Shown here: positions 43,893 through 53,164 of the stretch, in pieces
Position numbering within the stretch: position 1 is the first letter of the stretch
How the letters are laid out: every line of letters starts with the position of its first letter
DNA from: Paenibacillus physcomitrellae
GTDB taxonomy: Bacteria > Bacillota > Bacilli > Paenibacillales > Paenibacillaceae
Direction: 5' to 3'
DNA: 64,000 bases
Assembly (NCBI RefSeq): GCF_002240225.1
Contig: NZ_CP022584.1
Coordinates: 2,825,501-2,889,500, forward strand
Translations under genes and position numbers: made by a program
The notes under the pieces: model-generated
Seen by the model: only the letters and a program-made list of their open reading frames with translations
The model's database searches: none
What the model was told of the DNA's origin: nothing

Positions 43893-43973
43893 CTGATGAT
43901 GAAAGTAATATAAGGAGCAAAATGAAAAAAATTCAATAGGTGAATCTGGATTACCTGATGATCCTCGCTCGAT

Positions 43974-44186
43974 TTAACGCTTCGTCTGATTAGGACTTGT
44001 ATTAGCTAAAATAGGCAGCATTTTCTCACTCTTTTCCATAAGCGAGCTGCATTGGCCACAGATCGGTTGATTCAATAAAACGAAGTTGTCCCTCATCCAC
44101 CCGTTGCAATTTTCGTTGGTGCATGACCAAATCGCTGTCATTTCCTCTGGAAGGTCGATCATCTGTCTTTTCCGTGAATAGTACAA
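43974..44186 (-). CDS. YdjO-like small zinc-binding protein
   Basis: The protein has 70 residues from TTG 44186 (GAGGGA six bases upstream). CTNENCNGWMRDNF and PICGQC are the conserved Cys-rich motifs of the YdjO family, described in Bacillus as cold-inducible; the cysteines should bind one zinc. It lies directly downstream of the cold-shock protein gene but behind that gene's terminator, supporting a shared cold-stress theme. The molecular role is unknown. Confidence 0.85.
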   Translation of the reverse strand: MYYSRKRQMIDLPEEMTAIWSCTNENCNGWMRDNFVLLNQPICGQCSSLMEKSEKMLPILANTSPNQTKR

Positions 44187-44221
44187 GCAGCATCCCTCTT
44201 TCTCTTCTGGAATAATGAGCG

Positions 44222-44250
44222 AAAAAAAAGCCCCAACACCAGTTGGGACT
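44222..44250 (-). terminator. terminator of the cold-shock gene
   Basis: On the minus strand AGTCCCAAC pairs with GTTGGGGCT (one G-U) around loop TGGT-type sequence, followed by TTTTTTT. Confidence 0.88.
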
Positions 44251-44263
44251 TTCTCACACTGTC

Positions 44264-44464
44264 TTACAGTTTAACAACGTTCTCGGCTTGCGGGCCGCGG
44301 TTGCCTTGTACTACATTAAATTCAACGCGTTGACCTTCGTCCAGCGATTTGAAGCCGTCGCCAACGATAGCGCTGAAGTGAACGAATACGTCGTCTCCGC
44401 CTTCAACCTCGATAAAACCAAAACCTTTGTCTGCGTTAAACCATTTTACTGTTCCTTTTTCCAT
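44264..44464 (-). CDS. cold-shock protein, CspA/CspB family
   Basis: The protein has 66 residues and is a textbook OB-fold cold-shock protein with both RNA-binding motifs, [12 protein letters not shown] (RNP1) and VFVHFSAI (RNP2). It binds single-stranded RNA and DNA as an RNA chaperone. GGAGGTAA precedes ATG 44464. A promoter at 44601-44629 would give a leader of about 130 bases, as is typical of cold-shock mRNAs, and this leader contains a hairpin followed by U9. Confidence 0.96.
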   Translation of the reverse strand: MEKGTVKWFNADKGFGFIEVEGGDDVFVHFSAIVGDGFKSLDEGQRVEFNVVQGNRGPQAENVVKL

Positions 44465-44512
44465 GATTCATTACCTCCATATTTTTAATTTTGTACATGA
44501 TCTTCAAATTTC

Positions 44513-44573
44513 AAAAAAAAATCACATATTGTACAAGGCTATAAATGAAAATCATAACCCTCTACAATATGTG
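44513..44573 (-). promoter_or_regulatory. leader hairpin plus U9 tract of the cold-shock mRNA (possible attenuator)
   Basis: CACATATTGTA (44523-44533) and TACAATATGTG (44563-44573) form a perfect 11-bp stem with a 29-base loop; on the RNA it is followed one base later by nine U. It lies inside the predicted 5' leader, so it could act as a temperature- or Csp-sensitive terminator. Confidence 0.7.
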
Positions 44574-44600
44574 AGTTCAGGTCGAAATTTCAATAAAATA

Positions 44601-44629
44601 ACTATACCACAGTTGGAGCTGATTTACAA
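44601..44629 (-). promoter_or_regulatory. sigma-A-type promoter of the cold-shock gene
   Basis: On the minus strand TTGTAA (44629-44624), a 17-base spacer and TATAGT (44606-44601). Confidence 0.7.
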
Positions 44630-44712
44630 CTTTACTGCAAATTTATTGTCTTCTGCAATGGCTTGTAAAAAAAGCCAACAACCATTTCTGGCTGAAGGCT
44701 TATTGGCCGTGC

Positions 44713-46494
44713 TTATTTGTCTTGCAGCTGTCCGGCGGAACTTGCAGGGGTTGCAGAACTTAAATAATCGCGCAGGAAGATCAGGAATACACTTGTCGAC
44801 CAGGTGTATCCGGTATCTCGCAAAGCCCGGCCGTTCAAAGCGCTGTAGTTCTCGGCAAACCCGGACGCGGCGCAGACTCTGCAATAGCTTTCGGCATTCT
44901 CCAAAGCTTCTTGTTCATGCCCGTTTCTTCTCAAAATTTCCGATACGATATAGGCCAGGGGAGGCCAAATCGCCCCTCTCCAGTAGCCGTCTTCTTGGAA
45001 AAAATCGCTGTCCAGCGCTTCGGAAGCATATCCGTTTGCCGTTCGGAACCGATTGTGCTCCAGCAGTGAACCAAGCATACGCTCACGTAATCGATCAGGC
45101 AATCTGTCGCCCAGCAGCAGCGGGATGTACAGCATAAGGCTTGTTGTGCCGACGATCGTGTTCTCCGGAACCTTTCGGGCAATCCATTGATCCTCTTCAA
45201 CGAGCGTTGTCAGCATCCTGGCTAACAAATCATCGGCTCTTCTCTCCCAGTCCGCGGCTTCTTCCGGTTGATTGAGCTTCAGGGCTGTCTGCTTCAGGAA
45301 ATCCATTTGCAGGATCAGCCAAGTACAAAGATCAGGCGATTGGACCGGGACACCTTCGGCAAATACAGTCCCGTTATCCCACCCCGAATCATTGCCGTGA
45401 TAATAGAGCGGAATTCCATCGGCGCCGCTCCGGTAGCTCAGCCACCATTCGGTAAGCTTGGAAATGGAGTGGTACAGCTCTTGCAAGACCTCCTCCGAAG
45501 GGAGAGAATGCTCCATCATACGTTCCAGGATAAATCCCTGAACGGGAGGTTTTACAAACCCCCTAATGATTTTACGGGCATGAAAGCAATCGGGGTAAGC
45601 GCCGTCCTCATCCTGAACACGAGCCATCGACAAGAACTGATCATAAGCAAGCTGCTCCCAGCCTTGGCACATGGCCAAAGCATTAAAGGCATAGTCCCAG
45701 CTCCAGATAAAATTCATGTAGGACTTGGTCATGAGCATAGCCGGTACCTTGACGTAGCCCTCAGGCTCAACCACGCCGGACCAATTGATGTAAAGAGCCA
45801 ATTCCGCAAGCTCTGCATATGGTTCCGGGACACTCGGCATTTGGGCTGCGAACCGGGCGAACTCTTTTTTCTTCGTCTGCACATTAAATGGATAATCCCG
45901 ATAAGGCTGCGGGTGAAACGTGACGTCGAATTGCACGATTTGAAAATCAAGCTGACCCGAATCGTCCGGATCTAATCGGAACGCAAACCGCTCGTTTCCT
46001 ATTCCTTGGCGGTTCCAAACAGAGTCGTTTTGAACTTTGCCCTTATCGACGATCACCATTAAAGAAGAAGTATCACCGGCAAATTCCCACATAGAGTCCT
46101 TGTGATAAATAATGCGATCATATTGCTTTAACTTTTCCTTGTCGATCTGCACGCCGCAATTGCCGTTGAAATGAATCGTTTTTGTGTCCTGATAACAAAA
46201 CCTCAGCTCTTGGTCCTGTCCGATCAGCCTACATTCCTCCGGCGTACCGATAGCTTGGTAGAGCACCTGCCTCCCAAGCTCATCCAGCAGCAGAATCGGA
46301 TAATGCTCCTGATCGGCGAAACTTCCGTACAAAATACGCAAGCAAACGTTGTTCTTATAATCGCTATCTCTATCAAAAGGATAAGAAAAAGCCGTGTACG
46401 CACCATACGTACTGAACGCCTGACCCTTCAAGTTAAATTCCATTTCGTCACCATCCTCTCTAAATTGCGCAGACGAGATCGGAGTCATCTTCAT
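44713..46494 (-). CDS. (alpha/alpha)6-barrel glycoside hydrolase, MGH1/GH63-like
   Basis: The protein has 593 residues, or 576 if the ATG at 46443 with GAGAGGA upstream is used. A beta-sandwich-like N terminus (1-230) precedes an (alpha/alpha)6 toroid with GH63/mannosylglycerate-hydrolase-like motifs: FIWSWDYAFNALAM, GNDSGWDNGT (likely acid Asp), DGYWRGAIWPPLAYI and ENYSALNG (likely base Glu). No signal peptide, so it acts on an imported alpha-linked oligosaccharide or glycoside. It is the last gene of the ABC-transporter operon, 22 bases after the second permease, and its substrate is presumably what that transporter brings in. Confidence 0.82.
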   Translation of the reverse strand: MKMTPISSAQFREDGDEMEFNLKGQAFSTYGAYTAFSYPFDRDSDYKNNVCLRILYGSFADQEHYPILLLDELGRQVLYQAIGTPEECRLIGQDQELRFCYQDTKTIHFNGNCGVQIDKEKLKQYDRIIYHKDSMWEFAGDTSSLMVIVDKGKVQNDSVWNRQGIGNERFAFRLDPDDSGQLDFQIVQFDVTFHPQPYRDYPFNVQTKKKEFARFAAQMPSVPEPYAELAELALYINWSGVVEPEGYVKVPAMLMTKSYMNFIWSWDYAFNALAMCQGWEQLAYDQFLSMARVQDEDGAYPDCFHARKIIRGFVKPPVQGFILERMMEHSLPSEEVLQELYHSISKLTEWWLSYRSGADGIPLYYHGNDSGWDNGTVFAEGVPVQSPDLCTWLILQMDFLKQTALKLNQPEEAADWERRADDLLARMLTTLVEEDQWIARKVPENTIVGTTSLMLYIPLLLGDRLPDRLRERMLGSLLEHNRFRTANGYASEALDSDFFQEDGYWRGAIWPPLAYIVSEILRRNGHEQEALENAESYCRVCAASGFAENYSALNGRALRDTGYTWSTSVFLIFLRDYLSSATPASSAGQLQDK

Positions 46495-46516
46495 CTTCCG
46501 ATGCCCTTTGATTCCG

Positions 46517-47329
46517 TTAGCCTTTGATGCCGGTGCTCGCGATACCGCCTACGATATGGCGCTGCGCCGCGAAAAAGATTGCCAGCGGCGGCAGGCAAAT
46601 CAATGCCGTTACCGCCATAACACCCCTCATGTCTACACCGTATACGCCCCTGAACAAAGCAAGCCCCAGCGTCAGGGTATAGTTACTTTGATCGTTCAGG
46701 AAAATGAGCGGCCCCAGATAATCGTTCCAGCTGTTCAGGAATTGGAAGACACCTACTAGAATAAGCACCGGCGCCATCAGGGGTATGATTAATCTTGTGA
46801 AAATCTGCAGCCGGTTTGCCCCATCTATACGCGCGGCCTCCTCCAGTTCAAGCGGAATAGTCATAATAAACTGCCGCATCAGAAAAATAAAGAACGGCGC
46901 CCCGAACCACGATGGCACGATCAGCGTTTTTAACGAGTTGATCCACCCCAGCCAATTGAATTCCATATACAAGGGAATCATCGTCACTTCCCAAGGGATC
47001 ATCATCGTCGCCAGCAGCAGGATGAACAAAAAGTCTTTGCCTTTAAATTGAAACCGGGCGAAGCCGTAAGCGACCAGAGACGAAGAGATCAGCTGGCCGA
47101 GCATCGTCATGATGGTCACGGTCAAGGAGTTTTTCAAATATATATGGAACGGCTGCGATTTCCAGGCATCGATAAAATTATCGAAGTGCAGCTTTGATGG
47201 AATCCATTTCGGCGGGAACAAATAAAGTTCATCGATTGACTTCAACGCTGTCGTCACCATCCAGAAGAACGGCGCCAGGAATAAAATTGAAAACATGATC
47301 AATAAGAAGTAATTCAAGCTTCTGCGCAT
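46517..47329 (-). CDS. sugar ABC transporter permease, MalG type
   Basis: The protein has 270 residues and six transmembrane helices. The cytoplasmic EAA loop EEAARIDGANRLQIFTRLIIPL contacts the ATPase subunit. It belongs to the CUT1 carbohydrate family (MalG/AraQ/UgpE). GGAGGAGA precedes ATG 47329. It follows the MalF-type permease; no ATPase gene is in the operon, so it probably shares a housekeeping MsmX-type ATPase, as in Bacillus. Confidence 0.94.
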   Translation of the reverse strand: MRRSLNYFLLIMFSILFLAPFFWMVTTALKSIDELYLFPPKWIPSKLHFDNFIDAWKSQPFHIYLKNSLTVTIMTMLGQLISSSLVAYGFARFQFKGKDFLFILLLATMMIPWEVTMIPLYMEFNWLGWINSLKTLIVPSWFGAPFFIFLMRQFIMTIPLELEEAARIDGANRLQIFTRLIIPLMAPVLILVGVFQFLNSWNDYLGPLIFLNDQSNYTLTLGLALFRGVYGVDMRGVMAVTALICLPPLAIFFAAQRHIVGGIASTGIKG

Positions 47330-47348
47330 TCGGATCTCCTCCTTTCTA

Positions 47349-48293
47349 TTATGCGCCTTTGTTTTTCTTCACTTCGCCTTCGTAGTACACCCAAGCGGAG
47401 GAGGACTTGAATACCAAGAGCGTCAATACCAGCACAATAATGAACATAAACCAGGCATTAGCGGCGGAATAACCCATCCGCGAGTATTTGAACGCGTTCT
47501 CGTACGTATACATGGCGTAGAAATACGTCTTGTGCAGCGGTCCTCCCCCAGTAAGCACAAGCGACAACGTCAGCTGCTGGAACGCCGAAATGATGGTCAT
47601 AATCAGATTGAACAGCAGCGTTGGACTGAGCATAGGCAGCGTAATCCGCAGGAACTTATGCACCGAACCCGCCCCGTCGATCGAGGCGGCCTCGAACAAC
47701 TCTTGAGGGATGTTCTTCAGCCCTGCCAGGAAAATCAGCATCATCGTTCCCTGCCCCCAGAGGCTTGCGATGACAATCGACACCGGGGCCCAGGTTGAAC
47801 TGTTCAGCCAGTCCGGCCCTTGAATGCCGAGTAGCGACAGGAAATAATTCAGAATGCCGTATTCACCGCTATACACCCAGGCCCAAATCATCGCAAGCGC
47901 TACGCCGGAAATAACCGAAGGCAGATAAAACACGGTGCGAAAAAAAGCCTTCCCCCGCCGATTGTGATGCAGCAGCATGGCAAGTCCAAGCGCAATGATC
48001 AGATTGAGCGGAACAAATAAAGCAGCAAATCTGACCGTCACTTCCAAGGAGGTCCAAAACAACGGGTCGGCAGTGAACATTTCAATATAATTGCCGAAGC
48101 CGATAAAATGGGACTGGCCGACAATCGGCCAATCGAAAAAGCTGACAACCAGCGAAAAAAGCAGCGGTCCGAGCGTGAAGGCAAACAGCCCGAACAGCCA
48201 AGGAAAGATAAAGAGGTAGGGTGTGACCCTACCCCACTTGATCTTTCTGCGCCCCTTCGCAAGCGGATAATGGGTATTAACGGTAGAATTCAT
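47349..48293 (-). CDS. sugar ABC transporter permease, MalF/UgpA type
   Basis: The protein has 314 residues with a basic N terminus and six transmembrane helices. The EAA loop is QELFEAASIDGAGSVHKFLRITLPML. It is a CUT1 family partner of the downstream MalG-type permease. GGAAGGGA lies nine bases before ATG 48293. It is second in the transporter part of the operon after the binding protein. Confidence 0.94.
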   Translation of the reverse strand: MNSTVNTHYPLAKGRRKIKWGRVTPYLFIFPWLFGLFAFTLGPLLFSLVVSFFDWPIVGQSHFIGFGNYIEMFTADPLFWTSLEVTVRFAALFVPLNLIIALGLAMLLHHNRRGKAFFRTVFYLPSVISGVALAMIWAWVYSGEYGILNYFLSLLGIQGPDWLNSSTWAPVSIVIASLWGQGTMMLIFLAGLKNIPQELFEAASIDGAGSVHKFLRITLPMLSPTLLFNLIMTIISAFQQLTLSLVLTGGGPLHKTYFYAMYTYENAFKYSRMGYSAANAWFMFIIVLVLTLLVFKSSSAWVYYEGEVKKNKGA

Positions 48294-48323
48294 CTCTGTC
48301 CGTCCCTTCCGTGAGAATGGGTG

Positions 48324-49643
48324 TTAATGATTCAAATATTTCTCGGAGTCCTTGACGGCCTGATCCATCGCATCCTGTGCATCGTTGCCGAGCATAATCG
48401 CTTCGACCGCTGTCGCCAGATTGCTGTCGATTTGATCCCATTTCGGATTGAGCAGAAATGCCGGGATGTTCGTCGAGCGATCCAGCATCGTATAGAACGG
48501 TTTATACAGCGGATCTTCCGACAAATTCATCTCCTTCGCAGTGCTGGAGCGGACAGGCAGGTCTGCCGTGCGAATCTTGATGGATTCCGGTGATACGAAG
48601 AACTTCAAGAACTCCCAGGCCTCCTCTTTATGCTTGGAATCCTTGGCAATCGAAATGGCGGATTCGTTAATAACCCCTTTGAGCGGCTTGTCGCCGAATG
48701 CCGGCGTTACGACCGTTCCAAAATCCATGTTGGCGTCCTTAAAGCCTTGCAGCGGCCAAAGGCCCGTTTCCCACATCGCAATTTTCCCGGCTTTAAAAAT
48801 ATCGTCGCCGCTTTGCTGGTTTTTGCCACCGACCAGCACGCCGTAGCCATCCTTGATGGCATTGCTCTGCGTCTCCAGCGCCTCTACCGTCTCTTTCCCA
48901 TTCATGTAACCGTCGATCTGCTTGCCGTCGTCGCTGACGTAGCTGCCGCCGTTGCTCCATACCGTGCCTTGCAGCCCATATACGTCGACGCTGGCACGCA
49001 TGCCGATGCCGTACTGCTTTTTACTCTTATCCGTCAATTTAACCGCCATCTGCTTCAGATCATCCCAGGTCCAGCCATCTTGGGGATACGCGACACCTGC
49101 TTCATCAAACAGCTTCTTGTTGTAGTAAACGACCCTTGTCGTAAAGCCTACCGGCAAACCGTAAGTAACCCCGTCGATTCGGTCATAGTTCAGCAATCCG
49201 GGATAGAAATCATCAATGTTCAAATCCGCATCCTTCTCGATATAGCTGTCCAACGGCTCCAATGATTCTTTATAGGTTGGAAAGTTATACATGTACATGA
49301 CATCCGGCGGATCGCCTGCCCCGAAGCCGGCCGACATCTTCTGGTCAAATCCGTCGCCGTACGGTTCCACTTGAACTTTGATATTCGGATGCTTCTGCTC
49401 GAATTGCTTGGCCACTTCCTGTTCGAACTGCAAGGACTGGCCTGTATCCCATGTGGCAAAACGAATGGTAACCGGCTCCTGCGAGCTGCCACCTGCAGTC
49501 TGCTGTTCGCTGCCGTTGTCCTTGCCGGCAGCCGCATTCCCACCGTTGTTGCCAGAATTGCCGCTGCCGCTTGAACCGCAAGCACTTAGCGCAAGCATGG
49601 ACAGCAGAAGCATACTTGTCAGGACGATGACGCTTTTCTTCAT
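48324..49643 (-). CDS. sugar ABC transporter substrate-binding lipoprotein
   Basis: The protein has 439 residues. A lipoprotein signal with lipobox LSAC (Cys about 22), a Gly/Asn/Ser-rich tether and a family 1 (MalE-like) solute-binding fold follow (VTIRFATWDTGQSLQFEQEVAKQF...). It should be anchored outside the membrane and deliver an oligosaccharide to the two permeases downstream. AGGGGGAA precedes ATG 49643. The 174-bp gap after the response regulator gene carries repeated TGTAAGCGG sites, likely the control region. Confidence 0.94.
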   Translation of the reverse strand: MKKSVIVLTSMLLLSMLALSACGSSGSGNSGNNGGNAAAGKDNGSEQQTAGGSSQEPVTIRFATWDTGQSLQFEQEVAKQFEQKHPNIKVQVEPYGDGFDQKMSAGFGAGDPPDVMYMYNFPTYKESLEPLDSYIEKDADLNIDDFYPGLLNYDRIDGVTYGLPVGFTTRVVYYNKKLFDEAGVAYPQDGWTWDDLKQMAVKLTDKSKKQYGIGMRASVDVYGLQGTVWSNGGSYVSDDGKQIDGYMNGKETVEALETQSNAIKDGYGVLVGGKNQQSGDDIFKAGKIAMWETGLWPLQGFKDANMDFGTVVTPAFGDKPLKGVINESAISIAKDSKHKEEAWEFLKFFVSPESIKIRTADLPVRSSTAKEMNLSEDPLYKPFYTMLDRSTNIPAFLLNPKWDQIDSNLATAVEAIMLGNDAQDAMDQAVKDSEKYLNH

Positions 49644-49683
49644 TTGTCTTCCCCCTATGCTATTTATTTAAGTAATGAGCGAG

Positions 49684-49746
49684 TGTAAGCGGGAGTAAAT
49701 TTATAAACCGCTTACATCCCTTATTGTAGAGATGATGTAAGCGGTT
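49684..49746. promoter_or_regulatory. TGTAAGCGG repeat cluster upstream of the binding-protein gene
   Basis: Three copies of TGTAAGCGG or its complement occur at about 49684-49692, 49708-49716 and 49736-49744. The last two are arms of a perfect 13-bp inverted repeat (AACCGCTTACATC 49706-49718, GATGTAAGCGGTT 49734-49746). No T-run follows, so an operator for the AraC-type response regulator is more likely than a terminator. Confidence 0.6.
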
Positions 49747-49817
49747 CAACACTGACGGGCGTTCGTCGTTTTGGGCGTATTTGTCCGACTATGGCTGCGG
49801 CTGGCAGACAGGGGTCG

Positions 49818-50981
49818 CTACGTTTGCCGGGATTCGTCCTTTTGTCGGCCACGGAATTGACTCGGTGTCATTCCGTTGCTGCGCTTAAACCATTTGCTGA
49901 AATACTTGCCGTCGCTCATGCCAATCTGCTCCCCGATCTCCTGTAGCGTCATCGTTGTATGGCAGAGCAGCTCACAAGCCAGCTCTAATCTAAGCCGATA
50001 TAGGAAATCTATAAAGTTCTCGCCCGAAACCTTCTTGAACAGTGTACTGAAGTGGCTGCGGCTTAAACCAACCCGTTCGGCTACCTCAGTGACTGACCAC
50101 GGGTATTTTAAATTGTCTGCCACCAGACGGACGGCCTGAAGCAGCGGCGAGGGCCAGCTCTCGGCTTCGATTCCATACTTGCGTTCGAGCTCCACCTTGC
50201 GATGCAATTCAAGCGCTTCCTCCATCCAGGCTGCGGGGTGCTTGATCTCACCGCTCTTGTGGACATACATCGCAGCGATCGCGCTCTTACGCTCAAGCAG
50301 GAGCGTATCGAGCTTGAGCTTCATAGCCGGGGATGCTGCTGCGTAACAGCGTTCGCGGCTAAAAGGAATAACTGCTCCCGGATCCAATCGATCCAAGGAA
50401 GCCAGCAGCTCGCCAAAATCCTGAGCCACCTGAATGACATACAAGTACACACCATGCTCCATCCAGCTCCATTCCGCGTTCCAGCGCTGCTGCAGCTCGC
50501 CCTCAAATTCATTATCCGCCCCATACAGCCAAGAGCTGAACAACGCATTGAATCGGGCCTCCGCCGCCGCTTCTGTTCCTGCTGCCGCTCGCTCAGCGAG
50601 GATCTCTCGCCGGAATTCATCCAAATAAAGATCCAATTCCTCATCTTCGAAGGCCGTCTTCACCAAATAGCCGGAGACACCCAGCTTGATGCCTTGCTGC
50701 GCATATTCGAAATCCCGGTGGCAGCTTAACAGCAATATTTTTGTCTTAGGCTCCGCGCCCTTAATCCGTTTAGTCAGTTCAATGCCGTCCAGCTCCGGCA
50801 TTACGATATCCGTGATGACCACCTGAGGTTTGTGTTCTTCAAAGGCTTCCCAAGCCTTGGTACCGTTCGGCACATCTGCTACTATCTCCATCCCGTAGTC
50901 CGCCCAATTCACCGTCATTCGTAATCCTTTGCGTACAATGACTTCATCGTCAGCAATCAACACTTTAATTGGCACGTCCAT
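49818..50981 (-). CDS. response regulator with AraC helix-turn-helix (YesN type)
   Basis: The protein has 387 residues. The receiver domain (about 1-125) has the acidic pair ADDE and phospho-acceptor Asp58 in VVITDIVMPELDG. The middle part is unassigned, and two AraC helix-turn-helix motifs end the protein (SVTEVAERVGLSRSHFSTLFKKVSGENF; LQEIGEQIGMSDGKYFSKWFKRSNGMTPSQFR). Its start overlaps the histidine kinase stop by 17 bases. It should activate the sugar transporter genes just downstream. Confidence 0.94.
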   Translation of the reverse strand: MDVPIKVLIADDEVIVRKGLRMTVNWADYGMEIVADVPNGTKAWEAFEEHKPQVVITDIVMPELDGIELTKRIKGAEPKTKILLLSCHRDFEYAQQGIKLGVSGYLVKTAFEDEELDLYLDEFRREILAERAAAGTEAAAEARFNALFSSWLYGADNEFEGELQQRWNAEWSWMEHGVYLYVIQVAQDFGELLASLDRLDPGAVIPFSRERCYAAASPAMKLKLDTLLLERKSAIAAMYVHKSGEIKHPAAWMEEALELHRKVELERKYGIEAESWPSPLLQAVRLVADNLKYPWSVTEVAERVGLSRSHFSTLFKKVSGENFIDFLYRLRLELACELLCHTTMTLQEIGEQIGMSDGKYFSKWFKRSNGMTPSQFRGRQKDESRQT

Positions 50982-52701
50982 CCTCAGTCTCCTCTCTTCT
51001 AGGCCATACGAACGTGATCGTCGTCCCTTTCCCTTTCGTCGATTCTATGCGAAGACCGAAACCCGGCCCGAAATGCAGCTTAAATTTCTGATCAACGTTA
51101 TAAAGCCCCAAACCTCCCCGCGTAGTCTTTGGCGTTTCCGCCTGCAGGAGCGTTCGGAGCCTAGCTTCGTCAATCCCTCGCCCATCGTCCTCCAGGATCA
51201 TCTGCAGGTAATCGTTCTCTGCTTTCAGCCGCAGGACGATGCGCCCGGCGCCATCCTCAAAGCCGTGGAAAAATATATTTTCGAATAACGGCTGCAGACT
51301 CATCCGCGGTATAAGACAATGGATCGCCCGTTCATCAATGTCCCGTTCATAATCGAACACCTCCCCGAATCGGATTCGCTGAATGCTTAAGAAGTGATCA
51401 ATCCGCTTCAGCTCCTGCTCCACCGTCACCAGCTCCTGGGAAAGATCCAGATTGCCTTCCAGCACCACCGTTAAGTGATACAGCATCTGCCTAATCTCCT
51501 CATTGCCCTGCAGTCTCGCCTTCCATTGAATCGAGTTCAGCGTGTTGAACAGCAGATGCGGATTAATTTGATAATGCATGGCCCTGAGCTCCGCTTCTTT
51601 CTTCAGCTTCTCGGTCCGCGCCACTTCGTCGAACAGCGATTGTATCTGCTCAAGCATGTTGTTGAAACTTCTGCCCAGCACGCCCAGCTCATCATCGGAA
51701 TCGATGGTGAACCGGGCTTCGAGTTGACCCGTTCCTGCTTTGAGCATCAAATTCTTCAAATGTTTGATTCTGCCGGTAAGCCGTGAGGACAGCCAGTAAG
51801 CCAGCAGCATGGCTAGCAGCATCGCCCCCGCCAAACCAATGACTGTATAAGAGCGAATAACTGCCGTGGATCGATAAAATTGCTGATAAGACAGCCTGGC
51901 TTCGATTGTCCAGTCGTTTGTTTTGAGCAGACTCGTCCAGATCACATCATCCGCATGGGGAATGAAATGATCGTTTGTCTTGTAAATTGATTGATTGGAA
52001 TTCCCGCGAAGTGCAACATGGGCGTTCGTATCACGTTCGAGCAGATGAAACAAATTATAGATTTTGTCCGCCTTCATCTCGATGAGAATACGCGCATTCT
52101 CCAGTGGTCCTTGTTGATTACGTATCGGCAGGATGAGCCCGATCACGTCCTCACCGGCATTTTTTGAACCTTCCTTGTAATAAATGGCCGGGTGCATACC
52201 GATCCAATATTCGTCGGTATGGGAGGAAGAGAAGTCTTTCCACCAGCTTTCCTGCTCCAGCATGCTCATGTATAGATCGTTATCACCATAGTAATAACCC
52301 GATTGTGTAATCACATAGATTCGAGTGTAGTCATCTGACTTAAGCGCTTTCAAAAAGTCCTCAAAATCATTCTTCTCCTGGATCTGCCTATACGTCCTCG
52401 GTACTTCTTCGGTAATGACGCTTTTCGTTGGATCCAGCAAATAAGAATAAATGCTTTCCGCCGTGATTTTCATTTGGTTTAGCTGCGCATCAACCTGATT
52501 TTGTACCTGTGTAACCGCATATTGTCCGTATTTACCAAATTGATTGTGGGTCAGACTGGACGACGAACGGTAGGATAGAACTCCCAAAGAAAGCAGCGGA
52601 ATAATGGCCACAAGAAGGAAAAAAGTCATCAGCTTGAAGCGTAAGCTTCTATAAGGCGTTTGCAATCGCCGTCTGAGCCATTCGTGCAATAAGCCTTTCA
52701 T
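50965..52701 (-). CDS. sensor histidine kinase (YesM type)
   Basis: The protein has 578 residues. TM1 (about 24-43), an extracellular double-Cache-like sensor (about 45-280), TM2 (about 285-305), HAMP (about 305-357), a His_kinase domain with QINPHLLFNTLNS (phospho-His about 382) and a HATPase_c domain (DDGRGIDEARL, GGLGLYNV) are in order. This family senses sugars, often through the binding protein of a linked ABC transporter. AGGGGGA lies about 10 bases before ATG 52701. It is first in the six-gene kinase-regulator-binding protein-permeases-hydrolase cluster. Confidence 0.94.
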   Translation of the reverse strand: MKGLLHEWLRRRLQTPYRSLRFKLMTFFLLVAIIPLLSLGVLSYRSSSSLTHNQFGKYGQYAVTQVQNQVDAQLNQMKITAESIYSYLLDPTKSVITEEVPRTYRQIQEKNDFEDFLKALKSDDYTRIYVITQSGYYYGDNDLYMSMLEQESWWKDFSSSHTDEYWIGMHPAIYYKEGSKNAGEDVIGLILPIRNQQGPLENARILIEMKADKIYNLFHLLERDTNAHVALRGNSNQSIYKTNDHFIPHADDVIWTSLLKTNDWTIEARLSYQQFYRSTAVIRSYTVIGLAGAMLLAMLLAYWLSSRLTGRIKHLKNLMLKAGTGQLEARFTIDSDDELGVLGRSFNNMLEQIQSLFDEVARTEKLKKEAELRAMHYQINPHLLFNTLNSIQWKARLQGNEEIRQMLYHLTVVLEGNLDLSQELVTVEQELKRIDHFLSIQRIRFGEVFDYERDIDERAIHCLIPRMSLQPLFENIFFHGFEDGAGRIVLRLKAENDYLQMILEDDGRGIDEARLRTLLQAETPKTTRGGLGLYNVDQKFKLHFGPGFGLRIESTKGKGTTITFVWPRREETEDGRAN

Positions 52702-53073
52702 TCTTGGCAGTCCCCCTGATTTACGACATGAGTAAAGTGCCTAATGTAACCTATATTACAAGTGTAGAGGATTCAGTTCCTGCGGCAGACTCGCGAACGT
52801 GCTCGATAAAGGGTCAATCTGTTGGACTAGCTAAGCCCGAGGACTACGGGGTCTCCCATTTGTCCGGTACAAAGGGCATTCTTGTTCGATTCGCCGTCCT
52901 GTTAACGCTGGCTAATAAGCTATTAGAATGTGCCGGGAACCTGTTTGCTGGTACCCATTATACCGTATAGCCTTGTGAAGCACAGGAGACGTTAGGGTGA
53001 TAAAGTAAGGGAGCTGTCTGCAGTTTCTTTTTCGAAGATTGCAGATCAAATTTGTTTAGTTTTATTTGTAAAA
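52702..53073. other. intergenic region upstream of the two-component operon
   Basis: No recognisable gene: the 88-codon frame at 52704-52970 has no ribosome site or family match by eye. Promoter elements for the kinase gene must lie here, but I could not assign them. Confidence 0.35.
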
Positions 53074-53107
53074 ATAAAATCCACAACCGGATTCGGTTGT
53101 GGATTTT
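53074..53107 (-). terminator. terminator of the AraC/GyrI-like gene
   Basis: AAAATCCACAACCG (53077-53090) pairs with CGGTTGTGGATTTT (53094-53107), and ATTTTTA follows on the minus strand. Confidence 0.88.
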
Positions 53108-53164
53108 ATGTATGGAGGCGAACCTTGGCTATTCAAAGTTACAAATTCTTCGAAGACTCATAGA

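Noticed and set aside
52704..52970. 88-codon frame upstream of the histidine kinase
   Set aside because: No ribosome site, no recognisable family and a position in the promoter region of a divergent gene.
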